Shown here piece after piece: positions 26,635 through 35,571 of a stretch of DNA of 41,800 nucleotides. Under the pieces are notes generated by a model that ran no database searches, was not told where the DNA came from, and was given only the letters and a program-made list of their open reading frames with translations. Within the stretch, counting starts at the first letter, position 1; every line of letters begins with the position of its first letter. Origin of the DNA: Aquificaceae bacterium (lineage in GTDB: Bacteria > Aquificota > Aquificia > Aquificales > Aquificaceae); assembly GCA_015490155.1 (NCBI GenBank), contig WFYI01000091.1, positions 1 through 41,800 on the forward strand, in the 5' to 3' direction. Both the position numbers and the translations under genes were made by a program.

Positions 26635-27396
26635 TCAACTTCCGAATATCTCCATATCCTTTTTTATATCCATCTCCATACCTATAGCCCGTGCGTTCTC
26701 CAAAGCTTCCGGATAAATTTCCTTGTCCCCTAAAAATACAAGTATTTTATAAATCCAGTACTTACCCATAGGGTCTTGAATTTCCTCCAATTTCTCCCTT
26801 AGAGGTTTTATTAATCTTTCGTCTTTGAAGTTTCCGTATATTATGGTTGAAGCAAGGGTTGTCAATCCGTAAAGGTCGCCCATCTGATAAATCTCTTCCA
26901 TAATCCCGTTAACCACTTCCTCTTTCATATCCGGGAAGTTTCTCATGTACTCAAGCGCTGTGAACTTTACATTTGGGTTTTCATCCGACAAAGCGGAGAT
27001 TATCTTTTCAAGGGACTCTTTCGTGTTTATGCGGGAAAGTACATCAAGACCGAACTTCCTCATGTTGTAATCTTCATGGCTTAGGAGCTCCCTTTCAATC
27101 ACATTCAGACAGGTGTTTCCGTAAGAGGAGAGTATATCTATCGCCGCATGCCGGAGCTTAGGCTCTTCTACCTTAAAGAGCTTAACTACTTCACGGCAAA
27201 CTACATCGCTCAAGTTGCTGAACGAAGAAAGAGTATTCTTTGCTGCCTCAAGAACAGCCTTACTTCTCATGCTTACCATAACCTTAACTATCTCTTTTAT
27301 TACCTCTTCATCCGGATAATCCACCAAAGTTTCTATCGCCTCCCTGACTTCCGCTTTATCCTCTGACTTAAGCTTTTTAAGGAGTTGTTCCTTCAC
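26635..27396 (-). CDS. HEAT-repeat protein between cheB and cheR
   Basis: 253 residues of paired helices in HEAT-like repeats of about 30 residues, for example EVREAIETLVDYPDEEVIKE, AVLEAAKNTLSSFSNLSD, KLRHAAIDILSSYGN, MRKFGLDVLSRINTKES and NVKFTALEYMRNFPD. No catalytic motif is visible. The GTG start forms a GTGA overlap with cheB and uses AGGAGGATAAAAAA. HEAT-repeat proteins occur in some non-flagellar chemosensory clusters, such as Che7 of Myxococcus, where they act as output or scaffold partners; a like role here is inference. Confidence 0.85.
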   Translation of the reverse strand: MKEQLLKKLKSEDKAEVREAIETLVDYPDEEVIKEIVKVMVSMRSKAVLEAAKNTLSSFSNLSDVVCREVVKLFKVEEPKLRHAAIDILSSYGNTCLNVIERELLSHEDYNMRKFGLDVLSRINTKESLEKIISALSDENPNVKFTALEYMRNFPDMKEEVVNGIMEEIYQMGDLYGLTTLASTIIYGNFKDERLIKPLREKLEEIQDPMGKYWIYKILVFLGDKEIYPEALENARAIGMEMDIKKDMEIFGS

Positions 27397-28436
27397 TTTT
27401 TTATCCTCCTGAGGAACTTCTTTATAGAATCGGCTATCTTGTAAGAGGGCAGTATCTCAAGGGCTGCACCCAGCTCTTTCGCCGCTGCAGGCATTCCATA
27501 GACCACGGCAGTCTCTTCCGACTCGGCTATAGTCGGGCAACCCCTCTGCTTCATCTTTAAAAGCCCCTGTGCTCCGTCCCTGCCTATGCCCGTGAGCAAG
27601 ACTCCCACCGCGTTGGGACAGAATATCTCCGCCACAGAGTCAAAGAGAACGTCCACGGAAGGGTAGTATATGTAGCTGTCGTCTTTAAAAAGCTTGACCC
27701 TCTTTGTAGGAGTTATCTTCATGTGCCAACCTCCAGGTGCCAGGTATCCGTATCCCCCAAGAATGCTCTGACCCTCGGAAGCATGAAAGAACTTCATTGG
27801 AGTGTATTCGCTAAGCCTCTGAGCCAGAGAGGGCGTGAACTGAGGTGGCATGTGTTGAACCACAAGGTAAGCTGTCTCATCGTCTATCTCGCAGTCTTTG
27901 AGTATGTCTATCAGCGTTGCAGGTCCCCCGGTTGATATTCCCAGAGCAACTGCATACTTAGCAATCCCCCTCTTGGCGGGACTGAAAGAAGATACAGAGC
28001 TTCTTCTTGTGAACCCCCTCTTAGCTATCCTGAACCTTGCTCTGTATGCCTCTTTGACCTTTGCAACTATTTCGTCGGCTATCTTATGTATGTCAAGGGA
28101 TATGGTTCCAGAAGGCTTGGGAACGTAATCAAAGGCTCCCATGTCCAGAAGCTCCATAGTTATGGGTGCGTCCTCTTTAGTGAGCGAAGAAACTACAACC
28201 ACAGGCAGAGGATTTTCCTCCATTATCCTTTCCAGAGCTTCTTTACCATCCATAACAGGCATATTGATATCTAACGTAACCACGTCTGGATTTAGAGTTT
28301 TAACCTTTTCTATGGCTTCAAGTCCGTTTCTGGCAACGTCTATGACTTCTATATCTGGGTCACCTTCAAGTATCTCCCTTATCGCCTTTCTCATGAAGGC
28401 AGAGTCGTCAACTACCAAAACCTTTATCTTAGACAT
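27393..28436 (-). CDS. cheB: Chemotaxis response regulator methylesterase CheB
   Basis: 347 residues: a receiver (1-120) with Asp10, Asp11 and phosphorylated Asp56 (LDINMPVMDG), a linker, and the methylesterase domain with catalytic Ser168 (GISTGGPATL), His195 (VVQHMPPQF) and Asp287 (GIGRDGAQGL). It removes methyl groups from receptors and deamidates Gln. Complete and apparently active. ATG preceded by GGAGATGAGCC, 15 nt after cheA. Confidence 0.97.
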   Translation of the reverse strand: MSKIKVLVVDDSAFMRKAIREILEGDPDIEVIDVARNGLEAIEKVKTLNPDVVTLDINMPVMDGKEALERIMEENPLPVVVVSSLTKEDAPITMELLDMGAFDYVPKPSGTISLDIHKIADEIVAKVKEAYRARFRIAKRGFTRRSSVSSFSPAKRGIAKYAVALGISTGGPATLIDILKDCEIDDETAYLVVQHMPPQFTPSLAQRLSEYTPMKFFHASEGQSILGGYGYLAPGGWHMKITPTKRVKLFKDDSYIYYPSVDVLFDSVAEIFCPNAVGVLLTGIGRDGAQGLLKMKQRGCPTIAESEETAVVYGMPAAAKELGAALEILPSYKIADSIKKFLRRIKK

Positions 28437-28451
28437 GGCTCATCTCCGAAA

Positions 28452-30698
28452 TCATTTAAGGACTTCAAGAACGTAAACTATACTCCCGTCTCCAAGAATA
28501 GTAACACCGCTTATATCATCGGAGGTTGGAATAACGTCAGGTATCGGCTTTACAACTGCATCTATAGTGCTGATTACCTCATCAACCACTATTCCCTGAG
28601 TTAGCTCGTTGTCTATAAGTAGGGTTATACTCCCGTTGGCGGTGCTGTTTATACCCAGCTTTTCCGAAAGAAACTCCAGCTCCAAGACCCTATCTCTGTG
28701 ATACACTACTCTGAGTCCCTTAAGGGTTTTAACCTTATCCCTCGTTATCTTAAATACCTCCCCCACGCTCTCGGCCGGCACGCCAAATATTACATCGCCT
28801 ATCCTGACGAGGAGAATCTTCCTTATAGCAAGGGTGAGGGGAAGAACCATCTTAACGGTTGTTCCCGCCATCTTCTTGGTCTCAACGAACACCTCACCTC
28901 CAAACTCCCGCAGCGTGCTGGCAACTACGTCCATACCCACACCCCTGCCGGAAAGCTCGGTCGCTTGGTCTTTTGTGGAAAAACCTGGGTGGAATATAAG
29001 CTGAACTATCTCCTCCTCGCTCATATTCTCCAACTCTTCTTGGGTATGCAGCCCCTTCTCTATTGCCTTTTTCTTAACCTTATCCACGTCTATGCCTCTG
29101 CCATCGTCCGCCACCTCTATAACCACGGAACCTCCTTCCTGATATGCCTTTATGGTTATGCTACCCTCAGGCGGCTTTCCGAGCTTCTCCCTCTCTTCCA
29201 AAGTCTCTATTCCGTGGTCTATTGAATTTCTTATCAGGTGAATCATAGGTTCTGCAATCCTTTCCACTATTACCTTGTCAAGCTTGGTTTCTCCCCCTTC
29301 AATATTGAGCTTTACCTTTTTATTCAATACCCTTGATAAATCTCTGACAAGTTTCGGAAACCTTTCAAAGAGAGTTGAGAGAGGTATCATCCTCATTTCA
29401 AGGACAGTCCTCTGAAGCCCCTCCATTAAACTCCTAAATCGGTGGATGTTATCCTTCAGTTCCTTTGATGCCTCTGGAACACTGTAGGTCTTCTGGAGTT
29501 TATCCACAAACAGATACATCCACTCCTTAAATACGGAAAGCTCTCCAACGATGTCCATGAGCTCCTTTACCAAGTTCTCCTCAACACGTAGATAGTTGCT
29601 CTTGGAGATATACTTGGCAGTATCAAAGCTCTTTTTATCTTCCTTTTTCTCCTCCTTCTTTTCCCTCTTGCTCTCTACAAGCTTCTGAAGGTCGTTGGCA
29701 AGTTCTTCAAGGTGTTCACAGAACTCCTTAAAATCTATGTTTCCAAAGGCATTTTGCAGGTTCTTTATTTTTTCGTTAAGTTGGTCAAATCCCAGCTCCT
29801 TGGTAAGCTTGTATAGGGTTATCAAGGCTCTCCTGAAAAAATCCGCCTCTTCTTCACTTATCTCTCCCTTAGAACATAGTTCCCTGAACAAAGGTATATA
29901 CTGAGAAGCCACATTCAACAACGCAGAAAGGTCTGAAGGCAAACCTTCCCCTTTGCCCATATCTTTACTTTTTTCCGAACTTTGTCCCAGCTCCTCAAGG
30001 AGTTCATAAACATCCTCAACGTCCTCTTCTCTACCCTCGGAAAAGGCTAAAAATAGGTCGTCAAGTCTATCAACGAGTTCTTGAAGTATCTCCACCTGCC
30101 TCGAGCTTAACCCTATACCGCCGTCCCTTGCTTTCTGTAGAACCGATTCCGCTTTATGTGTTATCTCAAAGATCGCTTTTAGGTTCGGCTCCTCTCCATA
30201 GGAGAGGATCAAACCCGTGTTGCCCTTTAGGGTATGGAAACTCCTAAAAACCTCGTTTATAAGCTCAAGACTGCCAGGAGCCTGTGCTAGCTCTTCAAGG
30301 GAAGAAGAGAGCCTTGATAGAATCTCCTCCGTCTCCAGCTTGTAGTTTTCTAAGAGAGATTCGGGAACCTCACTGGCTCCTTGCTTTTTTTCCTCTTCTC
30401 TCGTTTCTTCTTGCTCTTTAGATTGCTCTCCTCCCTCAAGCTCTTCTACCTCAACCCCGTCCTCAAGTATAAACTCCAAGAGTTCAAGTATCTCTTCCTT
30501 GGGTCTGTCTGTCTCCAAAATCACATCGGCGTGGAAGACATGTTCGTCGGTAGGTTCCTCTTCTGGCTCAGGGATTTTCTCCTTTATTATCTCAACCTCC
30601 GTATTTCCCAGCTCCCTTAAATCTTCCAAGTAGAAACGGGGGTCTATAGCCCTTTCAAAGACGCTCTTGCCAAGTCTGAACTTTATCAAGTACTTCAT
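28452..30698 (-). CDS. cheA: Chemosensory histidine kinase CheA with extra N-terminal domain
   Basis: 748 residues. Before the phosphotransfer domain is an extra module (about 1-85, with RLGKSVFERAIDPRFYLEDL) seen in CheA-like kinases of pilus-type and cyanobacterial systems. The Hpt domain (about 112-225) has His155 in FRSFHTLKGN. An acidic and helical linker follows, then dimerisation helices (about 370-430), the ATPase (N-box HLIRNSIDHGIE, VADDGRGID, ELSGRGVGMDVV) and a C-terminal CheW-like domain. No receiver is fused, in contrast to many pilus CheAs. The start overlaps the upstream cheY by 4 nt. Confidence 0.96.
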   Translation of the reverse strand: MKYLIKFRLGKSVFERAIDPRFYLEDLRELGNTEVEIIKEKIPEPEEEPTDEHVFHADVILETDRPKEEILELLEFILEDGVEVEELEGGEQSKEQEETREEEKKQGASEVPESLLENYKLETEEILSRLSSSLEELAQAPGSLELINEVFRSFHTLKGNTGLILSYGEEPNLKAIFEITHKAESVLQKARDGGIGLSSRQVEILQELVDRLDDLFLAFSEGREEDVEDVYELLEELGQSSEKSKDMGKGEGLPSDLSALLNVASQYIPLFRELCSKGEISEEEADFFRRALITLYKLTKELGFDQLNEKIKNLQNAFGNIDFKEFCEHLEELANDLQKLVESKREKKEEKKEDKKSFDTAKYISKSNYLRVEENLVKELMDIVGELSVFKEWMYLFVDKLQKTYSVPEASKELKDNIHRFRSLMEGLQRTVLEMRMIPLSTLFERFPKLVRDLSRVLNKKVKLNIEGGETKLDKVIVERIAEPMIHLIRNSIDHGIETLEEREKLGKPPEGSITIKAYQEGGSVVIEVADDGRGIDVDKVKKKAIEKGLHTQEELENMSEEEIVQLIFHPGFSTKDQATELSGRGVGMDVVASTLREFGGEVFVETKKMAGTTVKMVLPLTLAIRKILLVRIGDVIFGVPAESVGEVFKITRDKVKTLKGLRVVYHRDRVLELEFLSEKLGINSTANGSITLLIDNELTQGIVVDEVISTIDAVVKPIPDVIPTSDDISGVTILGDGSIVYVLEVLK

Positions 30699-31051
30699 CT
30701 CACAACCCTTTTTACTACCTTTACAAGGTCTTCCGGTCTAAAGGGCTTTACTATCCAGCCGGTTGCTCCCAATTTCTTTGCCTGTTCCTTTTTAGCGGCT
30801 TCTGTTTCTGTAGTTAGCATCAATACAGGCGTGGTTCTATTAAAATTTCTAAACTCCCTTAGAAATTCCAAGCCGTTCATAACAGGCATATTTATATCAC
30901 TTATTACTATGTTGTAAGTATTCCTCCTAGCCAACTCAAGAGCCTGCTGTCCGTTCTCCGCAGTATCAACGCTAAAGCCTTCAGGCTCAAGAGCCATCTT
31001 CACGAGGTTTCTCATAGTGGCTGAATCATCCACAGCGAGAGCTTTCTTCAT
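30695..31051 (-). CDS. cheY: Response regulator CheY
   Basis: 118 residues, single receiver with Asp8-Asp9, phosphorylated Asp52 (SDINMPVMNG), Thr80 and Lys102 (IVKPF). Placed directly before cheA with a 4-nt overlap, the usual pairing. It has AAGGAGGTGAGGC before the ATG. Which motor or pilus it controls cannot be told from the window. Confidence 0.96.
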   Translation of the reverse strand: MKKALAVDDSATMRNLVKMALEPEGFSVDTAENGQQALELARRNTYNIVISDINMPVMNGLEFLREFRNFNRTTPVLMLTTETEAAKKEQAKKLGATGWIVKPFRPEDLVKVVKRVVR

Positions 31052-31066
31052 GCCTCACCTCCTTTT

Positions 31067-32224
31067 TTAAAACAGCTCCACGTCCGTTTCCACGTCCTTC
31101 AGCTTCTCTCCCACAACATCTTCCTCCTTGTTTATCGTCCTGCCTTCCGACCTGGCGATAATCTCCCTCTCATCGTGCAGCTTAGGGATAGCCTTAAACT
31201 CTTCGTAGAGCTTTATAACGTTATCGTAAGCCTCTGCCACCTCTTTACTTCCCCTGAGTATGTCTTCAAACTCATCTATCATGCTTGCAAGTATCTCAAG
31301 GGCATGATGGGTATTCATAGCCCTCTGATTGGCAAGGTCAATGCTTTGGAGAACGGAGGTTATCGTATGTCTTACCTCGGAAAGCATATTCATGTCATCT
31401 TCAATTGAGTTCCTCACGTAATCTATGAAATCTATGAAGTTCTGAGTCATCCACGTTAGGTCTTTATTTAGGTCTTCGCTGAGTTCTATCTGTTCCCTCT
31501 CAAGGCTTTCCATCTCCGTATCAAATTGGGACTGCCTCTCTACCTGTTCGGTAAACCGTTTGTGAAGTGTTTTTATAGCTTCCACTATCTCCTGGGCAAG
31601 CTCGTTGGTTCTCGCAGAAGCTTTACGTACTTCATCCGCAATAACTTTAAAACCTCTTCCGTGCTCCCCAAGCCTTGCCGCTTCTATGTAAGCATTTAGG
31701 GCTATTATCTCTATAACTTCGGCTATGCTCATTATTCTCCTTGCACTATTGGTGAGCTGGGAAACCTCTCTTCCTATATCCTCTATTCCCTCTTTTAGAG
31801 ACTTAGAACTACTTTTTATAACCTTTCCGGAGTCCTTAAGAACATACAACTTTTCCAAAAACCTCTGCTTCATGTAATCTGTTGACTTCTTGCATATGCA
31901 TTCCTCCCCAGTAAAGCCGCAAACATCAATATTATCCTTATACTTCCACACCCTTTCCTTGACATCTTCGGGTATGTTGAGCAAGGAAAATCCCATCTCA
32001 CGGGTATGAGCGCAGGCAACGTATCTCTCAAATATAATAAAATCTCTAAAACTTCCTTCCACTTTAATAAAGAATTTGTTGAGCTTTTCCAGAATGCCTC
32101 CGAAAACCGAATCAAGCTCGGAGAGCTTGGCAGCCTGCAAAAGCTCAGAGGTAGCCTTGACCGTGCTGAGTATCACGTTCGTAATCTCCAGAAACTCCTT
32201 TTCCCTATCCTTTTCACCCTCCAT
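31067..32224 (-). CDS. Short soluble MCP-like receptor with cysteine cluster
   Basis: 385 residues, no membrane helix or signal peptide. Residues 160-215 form the hairpin tip (IIALNAYIEAARLGEHGRGF then KVIADEVRKASART), a shifted version of the MCP consensus. The N-terminal 150 residues match no domain I know; they hold Cys71, His73, Cys102, Cys109 and Cys111 (ACAH, then DVCGFTGEECICKK), which look like ligands of a metal or Fe-S site. The C-terminal part after the tip is long and acidic, ending in VELF. ATG chosen over a TTG two codons earlier because AAGGAG sits six nt before it. Confidence 0.82.
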   Translation of the reverse strand: MEGEKDREKEFLEITNVILSTVKATSELLQAAKLSELDSVFGGILEKLNKFFIKVEGSFRDFIIFERYVACAHTREMGFSLLNIPEDVKERVWKYKDNIDVCGFTGEECICKKSTDYMKQRFLEKLYVLKDSGKVIKSSSKSLKEGIEDIGREVSQLTNSARRIMSIAEVIEIIALNAYIEAARLGEHGRGFKVIADEVRKASARTNELAQEIVEAIKTLHKRFTEQVERQSQFDTEMESLEREQIELSEDLNKDLTWMTQNFIDFIDYVRNSIEDDMNMLSEVRHTITSVLQSIDLANQRAMNTHHALEILASMIDEFEDILRGSKEVAEAYDNVIKLYEEFKAIPKLHDEREIIARSEGRTINKEEDVVGEKLKDVETDVELF

Positions 32225-32235
32225 GTACAACTCCT

Positions 32236-33621
32236 TTAACCTTCAACCTCTAACTCATGTCCCTCCAGTAAGGATACGTCTTCATCCTTAACTATCCTCT
32301 CAGGAGAGAGGATAAACACTATGCCCCCCTCATCGGTCTTTATAATTCCTTCAAGAAACTCTTCCTCCGGCTCGTTTACTCCTTCGGCAGGCTGTATGTT
32401 CTCCTCCTCGGTTTTGAATATACCCTTCAGGTTGGACACCTTTACGCCCACCGGGAAGTCCTCAAGAACTATGACCCTGTTGGAGTCCTCGTCGCAGGAG
32501 AGTCCCAATCTCTTACAGAGGGAGATTATCACTATGACCGAGTTTCTCAGATTAAACATGCCCTCAACGTAGTCGGGAGAGTTGGGAAGCTGAGTTATAC
32601 CCGACAGCTCCACCACCTCCTTTACCTTTTCTATGGGAATTGCCATATCCACATCGTTAATGGAAAACCTAACGAAGTTTCTCATGGATTTTACCTCCGC
32701 ATGAACCTCCTCCTGAGCCAGCTCTTGGGAGTAATCCTCCTTGCCCAGCTCCTCAACGTCAAGTATCAGAACCAACTTACTGCCGCCCTCTAAGGCTATA
32801 ACACCCCTGGAAGATACACCCTCAACCTGAAGGATGGAATCTTTGCCTACCCACCTTATCTCTCTAACGTCGTCAACCGCAGCCCCGAGGCTCTTAGAAC
32901 CTACATCAATTACGATAACCCTCTTCTCTCTGTTATCAGAGTTTACTCCGAGGAACTTCTTCATGGAGTAAAGAATAAGTTCTCTATCTCTGAGCAAAAA
33001 GACACCCTCTATGTAATCCGGAGTTTTGGGAAGTTGAGCTACGCTTGAAGGATAATCCACCACTTCTCTTACGCTCTCCACGGGTATGGCAAACCACTCC
33101 TCCCCTAAGGAAAATATCACAAAGCCCTCAGTCTCCTCAATAGCCCTTGCACCATTAGAAACGTCTAAGGACTTACCCTTCTTTTTTTTTGAGCTTCTCT
33201 TTGCAGCTTTAGCCCTTTTCTCAAGAACCGGTTTTAAGTTCAAAAGCAGAAGTATTCCGCCCTCGTAGTCCAGAATCCCCCGCACGAACTCCTCTTTGAC
33301 CTCGGTAAGCTCGGCATCCTTTGCTTCTTCAAGCTCTTTTTCTTCAACGTTTATAATTCCCATAACCTTGCTTACCAGAAGCCCGACAACACCCTCTTCC
33401 TCTTCTACGATAAGCAGGGTGTCCCCGTCAAGGGGAGTGTCCCACAGGAGCTTACCCGTATCAATAACCGGTATAACGTTATTCCTAAGATTTATCACAC
33501 CCCGCAGGTAGTCGGGGGACTTAGGCACAGGGAAAATTCTGTCTACCTTAACGGTCTCTACCACCTTATCGGTTTCGTAAATAAACCTTTGCTCCCCCAC
33601 GGAGAAAACTATATAAACCAT
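32236..33621 (-). CDS. cheW: Triple-domain CheW coupling protein
   Basis: 461 residues containing three CheW domains in a row, at about 1-135, 165-305 and 330-461. Each repeats the family pattern of a first strand (YIVFSVGEQRF, FVIFSLGEEWF, FVRFSINDVDM), a PDYxxGxxxLR motif (SPDYLRGVINLRN, TPDYIEGVFLLRD, SPDYVEGMFNLRN) and later hydrophobic strands. CheW joins receptors to CheA; a three-headed version could crosslink the receptors and kinase. Domains 1 and 2 are joined by a Lys-rich linker (about 136-150). The ATG follows GAGGTGAGCT, 8 nt after the upstream receptor. Confidence 0.94.
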   Translation of the reverse strand: MVYIVFSVGEQRFIYETDKVVETVKVDRIFPVPKSPDYLRGVINLRNNVIPVIDTGKLLWDTPLDGDTLLIVEEEEGVVGLLVSKVMGIINVEEKELEEAKDAELTEVKEEFVRGILDYEGGILLLLNLKPVLEKRAKAAKRSSKKKKGKSLDVSNGARAIEETEGFVIFSLGEEWFAIPVESVREVVDYPSSVAQLPKTPDYIEGVFLLRDRELILYSMKKFLGVNSDNREKRVIVIDVGSKSLGAAVDDVREIRWVGKDSILQVEGVSSRGVIALEGGSKLVLILDVEELGKEDYSQELAQEEVHAEVKSMRNFVRFSINDVDMAIPIEKVKEVVELSGITQLPNSPDYVEGMFNLRNSVIVIISLCKRLGLSCDEDSNRVIVLEDFPVGVKVSNLKGIFKTEEENIQPAEGVNEPEEEFLEGIIKTDEGGIVFILSPERIVKDEDVSLLEGHELEVEG

Positions 33622-33629
33622 AGCTCACC

Positions 33630-35525
33630 TCAAAAAGCCTGAAGCTCATCGGCAACAGCGGCAAGCTCGTCTATCGCTTGAGCTATCTGCCTTACCGCCT
33701 GCTCTATCTGCCCTATCGCCTGAGAAAGCTCGTTTATGGTTCTTGCGCTTTCCTCGGCTGCGGTGGCTATCTGCTCCGAAGAGGATACCATCATGTCAAC
33801 TCTGCCAAGTATGTCCTTGGCACCCTTTTCCGTGTTCTCAAAGCCCGAGTATATGTTTTGAGCTACCCCTAAGGCCTCCTCCAGCATAGATAAGGTACCG
33901 GTCGTAGTGTTTATATCTATAGTGGTCTCCGAGGATGCTATGGTTATCTGAGCGTTAAAGACGTCAAACTGCTCGTCTATGCTCGTTAAGCTATCCTGCA
34001 GAGAGTCTATGTTCTCCGTGCCTTCAGTGGCAAGGTTCTTTATGTCAGAAGATACCACCTCAAACCCTTTGCCGAACTCTCCCGAGCGTGCAGCCTCTAT
34101 AAAGCCGTTGACCGAGAGCATGTTCGTCTGAACCATGATAAGCTCAAGCTTGCCGATTATCCTATTCATACTGCTGGTGGTCTTTCTAAGCTCCCTGAGA
34201 CCGTCTAAAGTGCCATCAAGCCCCTCTTTCAACTTCTGAAGGTTCGTAAATGCCCTGTTCAAAGAGCTTTTACCCTGCTTATAGGCCTCAAGGGCAGAAG
34301 ATACGGACTCAAGACTCTTTTCCGCACTCTTGACCACATTCTCAGAAGAGGTTTTTAGCTCCTTAGCCAAAGAGAACATTCCCTCCGCAGCCCTAGCCTG
34401 CTCTTCTGCAGCGGCTGAAAGTTGGTCAACCGCTTGTTTAACTTGTTCAATGCTACCGCTGAACTCCTCAACGGAGGCAGAAAGCTCCTCGGCGGCTGCG
34501 GCTACCTGTTCGGCAGCCTTATCTTCTATGGCCGGAGCGTCCTTTAGCTCCATAGCCATGCGCCTGACCTCTTCGGCAGCTGCGTTAATCTCGTCCATTG
34601 CGGTGGCAAGCTCACCCACGGAACGGGAAATCTCCTCGGCGGCGGAAGATTGCTCCGCAGCGGCGGACGCCACCTGCTCCGAGCTGCTCTTTACCTCCTC
34701 AAGGCTTCTAAGCTCCTCTCTGTAAAGGCTAATAAAGTCCTCAACCGTCAAGACGAGGTCGTTAATCATAGAGGATATGTTCCCAAACTCCTCAACTATC
34801 TGATTCATGCTCTCTACCTGAGCCTTACCCTCTTCCACCAGCTTAACTATCTGCTCTACCAGCTTCTTAATGTTTTCAACTATGACTCCCAGCAAATCTT
34901 GAATCTTGCCTGTGCTCTTCTCAGAGGCCTCCGTCATTATCCTAACTTCCTCCGCAACTACGGAGAAGCCCTTGCCGTGCTCACCGGCCTTTGCTGCCTC
35001 TATGGCTGCGTTCAGAGCCAAAAGGTTTATCCTGTCCGCAACCCTGAGGATTGAATCCGTTATCTTCTCTATATCCGTAGATATTCCCTCTATCACCTGA
35101 ACCGAGTCCGTCACGCTCTCTATCCTTTCTGCCGTATCAAGCATACTTTTGCCTAGCTTGGATACGGTATCCTTCAGATTCTCGGTTCTGTCTCGCAGGT
35201 CTAAGCTCAGAGAGTTAAGGCTGTCTATCTCCTCCAGTCCGCTTTTTACCAACTTCTCTACTTCACCTATGGCCTTCCTGTTTTCATCTGCAGACCTTGC
35301 AGCCTCTTCAGCTGCAGATGCAACCGTCTCAGCTGAGCGCTTTGCTTGTTCCGTGGCAGAGGCTATCTCTGTTATTGAGGCAGCCACCTCTTCCGATGCA
35401 GATGCAAGCCTCTCAACAAGAGCTTGTTTCTTAGCCGAGGTTCGGCTCTGCTTCTGTTGAGACAGCTTGGCCCTAATATTCGGAGGTTTGTGACCACCCT
35501 CATCAGGCGGTAGAATGTCTTTCAT
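33630..35525 (-). CDS. Soluble chemoreceptor with two tandem MCP signalling hairpins
   Basis: 631 residues, almost wholly coiled coil and without transmembrane helix, signal peptide or recognisable sensor domain. Two hairpin tips occur: one at about 166-195 ([20 protein letters not shown] then [10 protein letters not shown]), which is canonical, and one at about 463-500 ([20 protein letters not shown] then [10 protein letters not shown]), which is diverged. Each tip has its own antiparallel arms, rich in Ala-Glu heptads with possible methylation sites (for example [19 protein letters not shown]). They meet near residues 328-340 ([13 protein letters not shown]). ATG preceded by GGGAGGTGAGAT. 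Confidence 0.93.
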   Translation of the reverse strand: MKDILPPDEGGHKPPNIRAKLSQQKQSRTSAKKQALVERLASASEEVAASITEIASATEQAKRSAETVASAAEEAARSADENRKAIGEVEKLVKSGLEEIDSLNSLSLDLRDRTENLKDTVSKLGKSMLDTAERIESVTDSVQVIEGISTDIEKITDSILRVADRINLLALNAAIEAAKAGEHGKGFSVVAEEVRIMTEASEKSTGKIQDLLGVIVENIKKLVEQIVKLVEEGKAQVESMNQIVEEFGNISSMINDLVLTVEDFISLYREELRSLEEVKSSSEQVASAAAEQSSAAEEISRSVGELATAMDEINAAAEEVRRMAMELKDAPAIEDKAAEQVAAAAEELSASVEEFSGSIEQVKQAVDQLSAAAEEQARAAEGMFSLAKELKTSSENVVKSAEKSLESVSSALEAYKQGKSSLNRAFTNLQKLKEGLDGTLDGLRELRKTTSSMNRIIGKLELIMVQTNMLSVNGFIEAARSGEFGKGFEVVSSDIKNLATEGTENIDSLQDSLTSIDEQFDVFNAQITIASSETTIDINTTTGTLSMLEEALGVAQNIYSGFENTEKGAKDILGRVDMMVSSSEQIATAAEESARTINELSQAIGQIEQAVRQIAQAIDELAAVADELQAF

Positions 35526-35571
35526 ATCTCACCTCCCATTAACGATATTCTAAACTCTAACTATATGTTTA

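Noticed and set aside
28698-29225. Plus-strand open frame of 175 codons inside cheA
   Set aside because: Antisense shadow without ribosome binding site or recognisable protein features.
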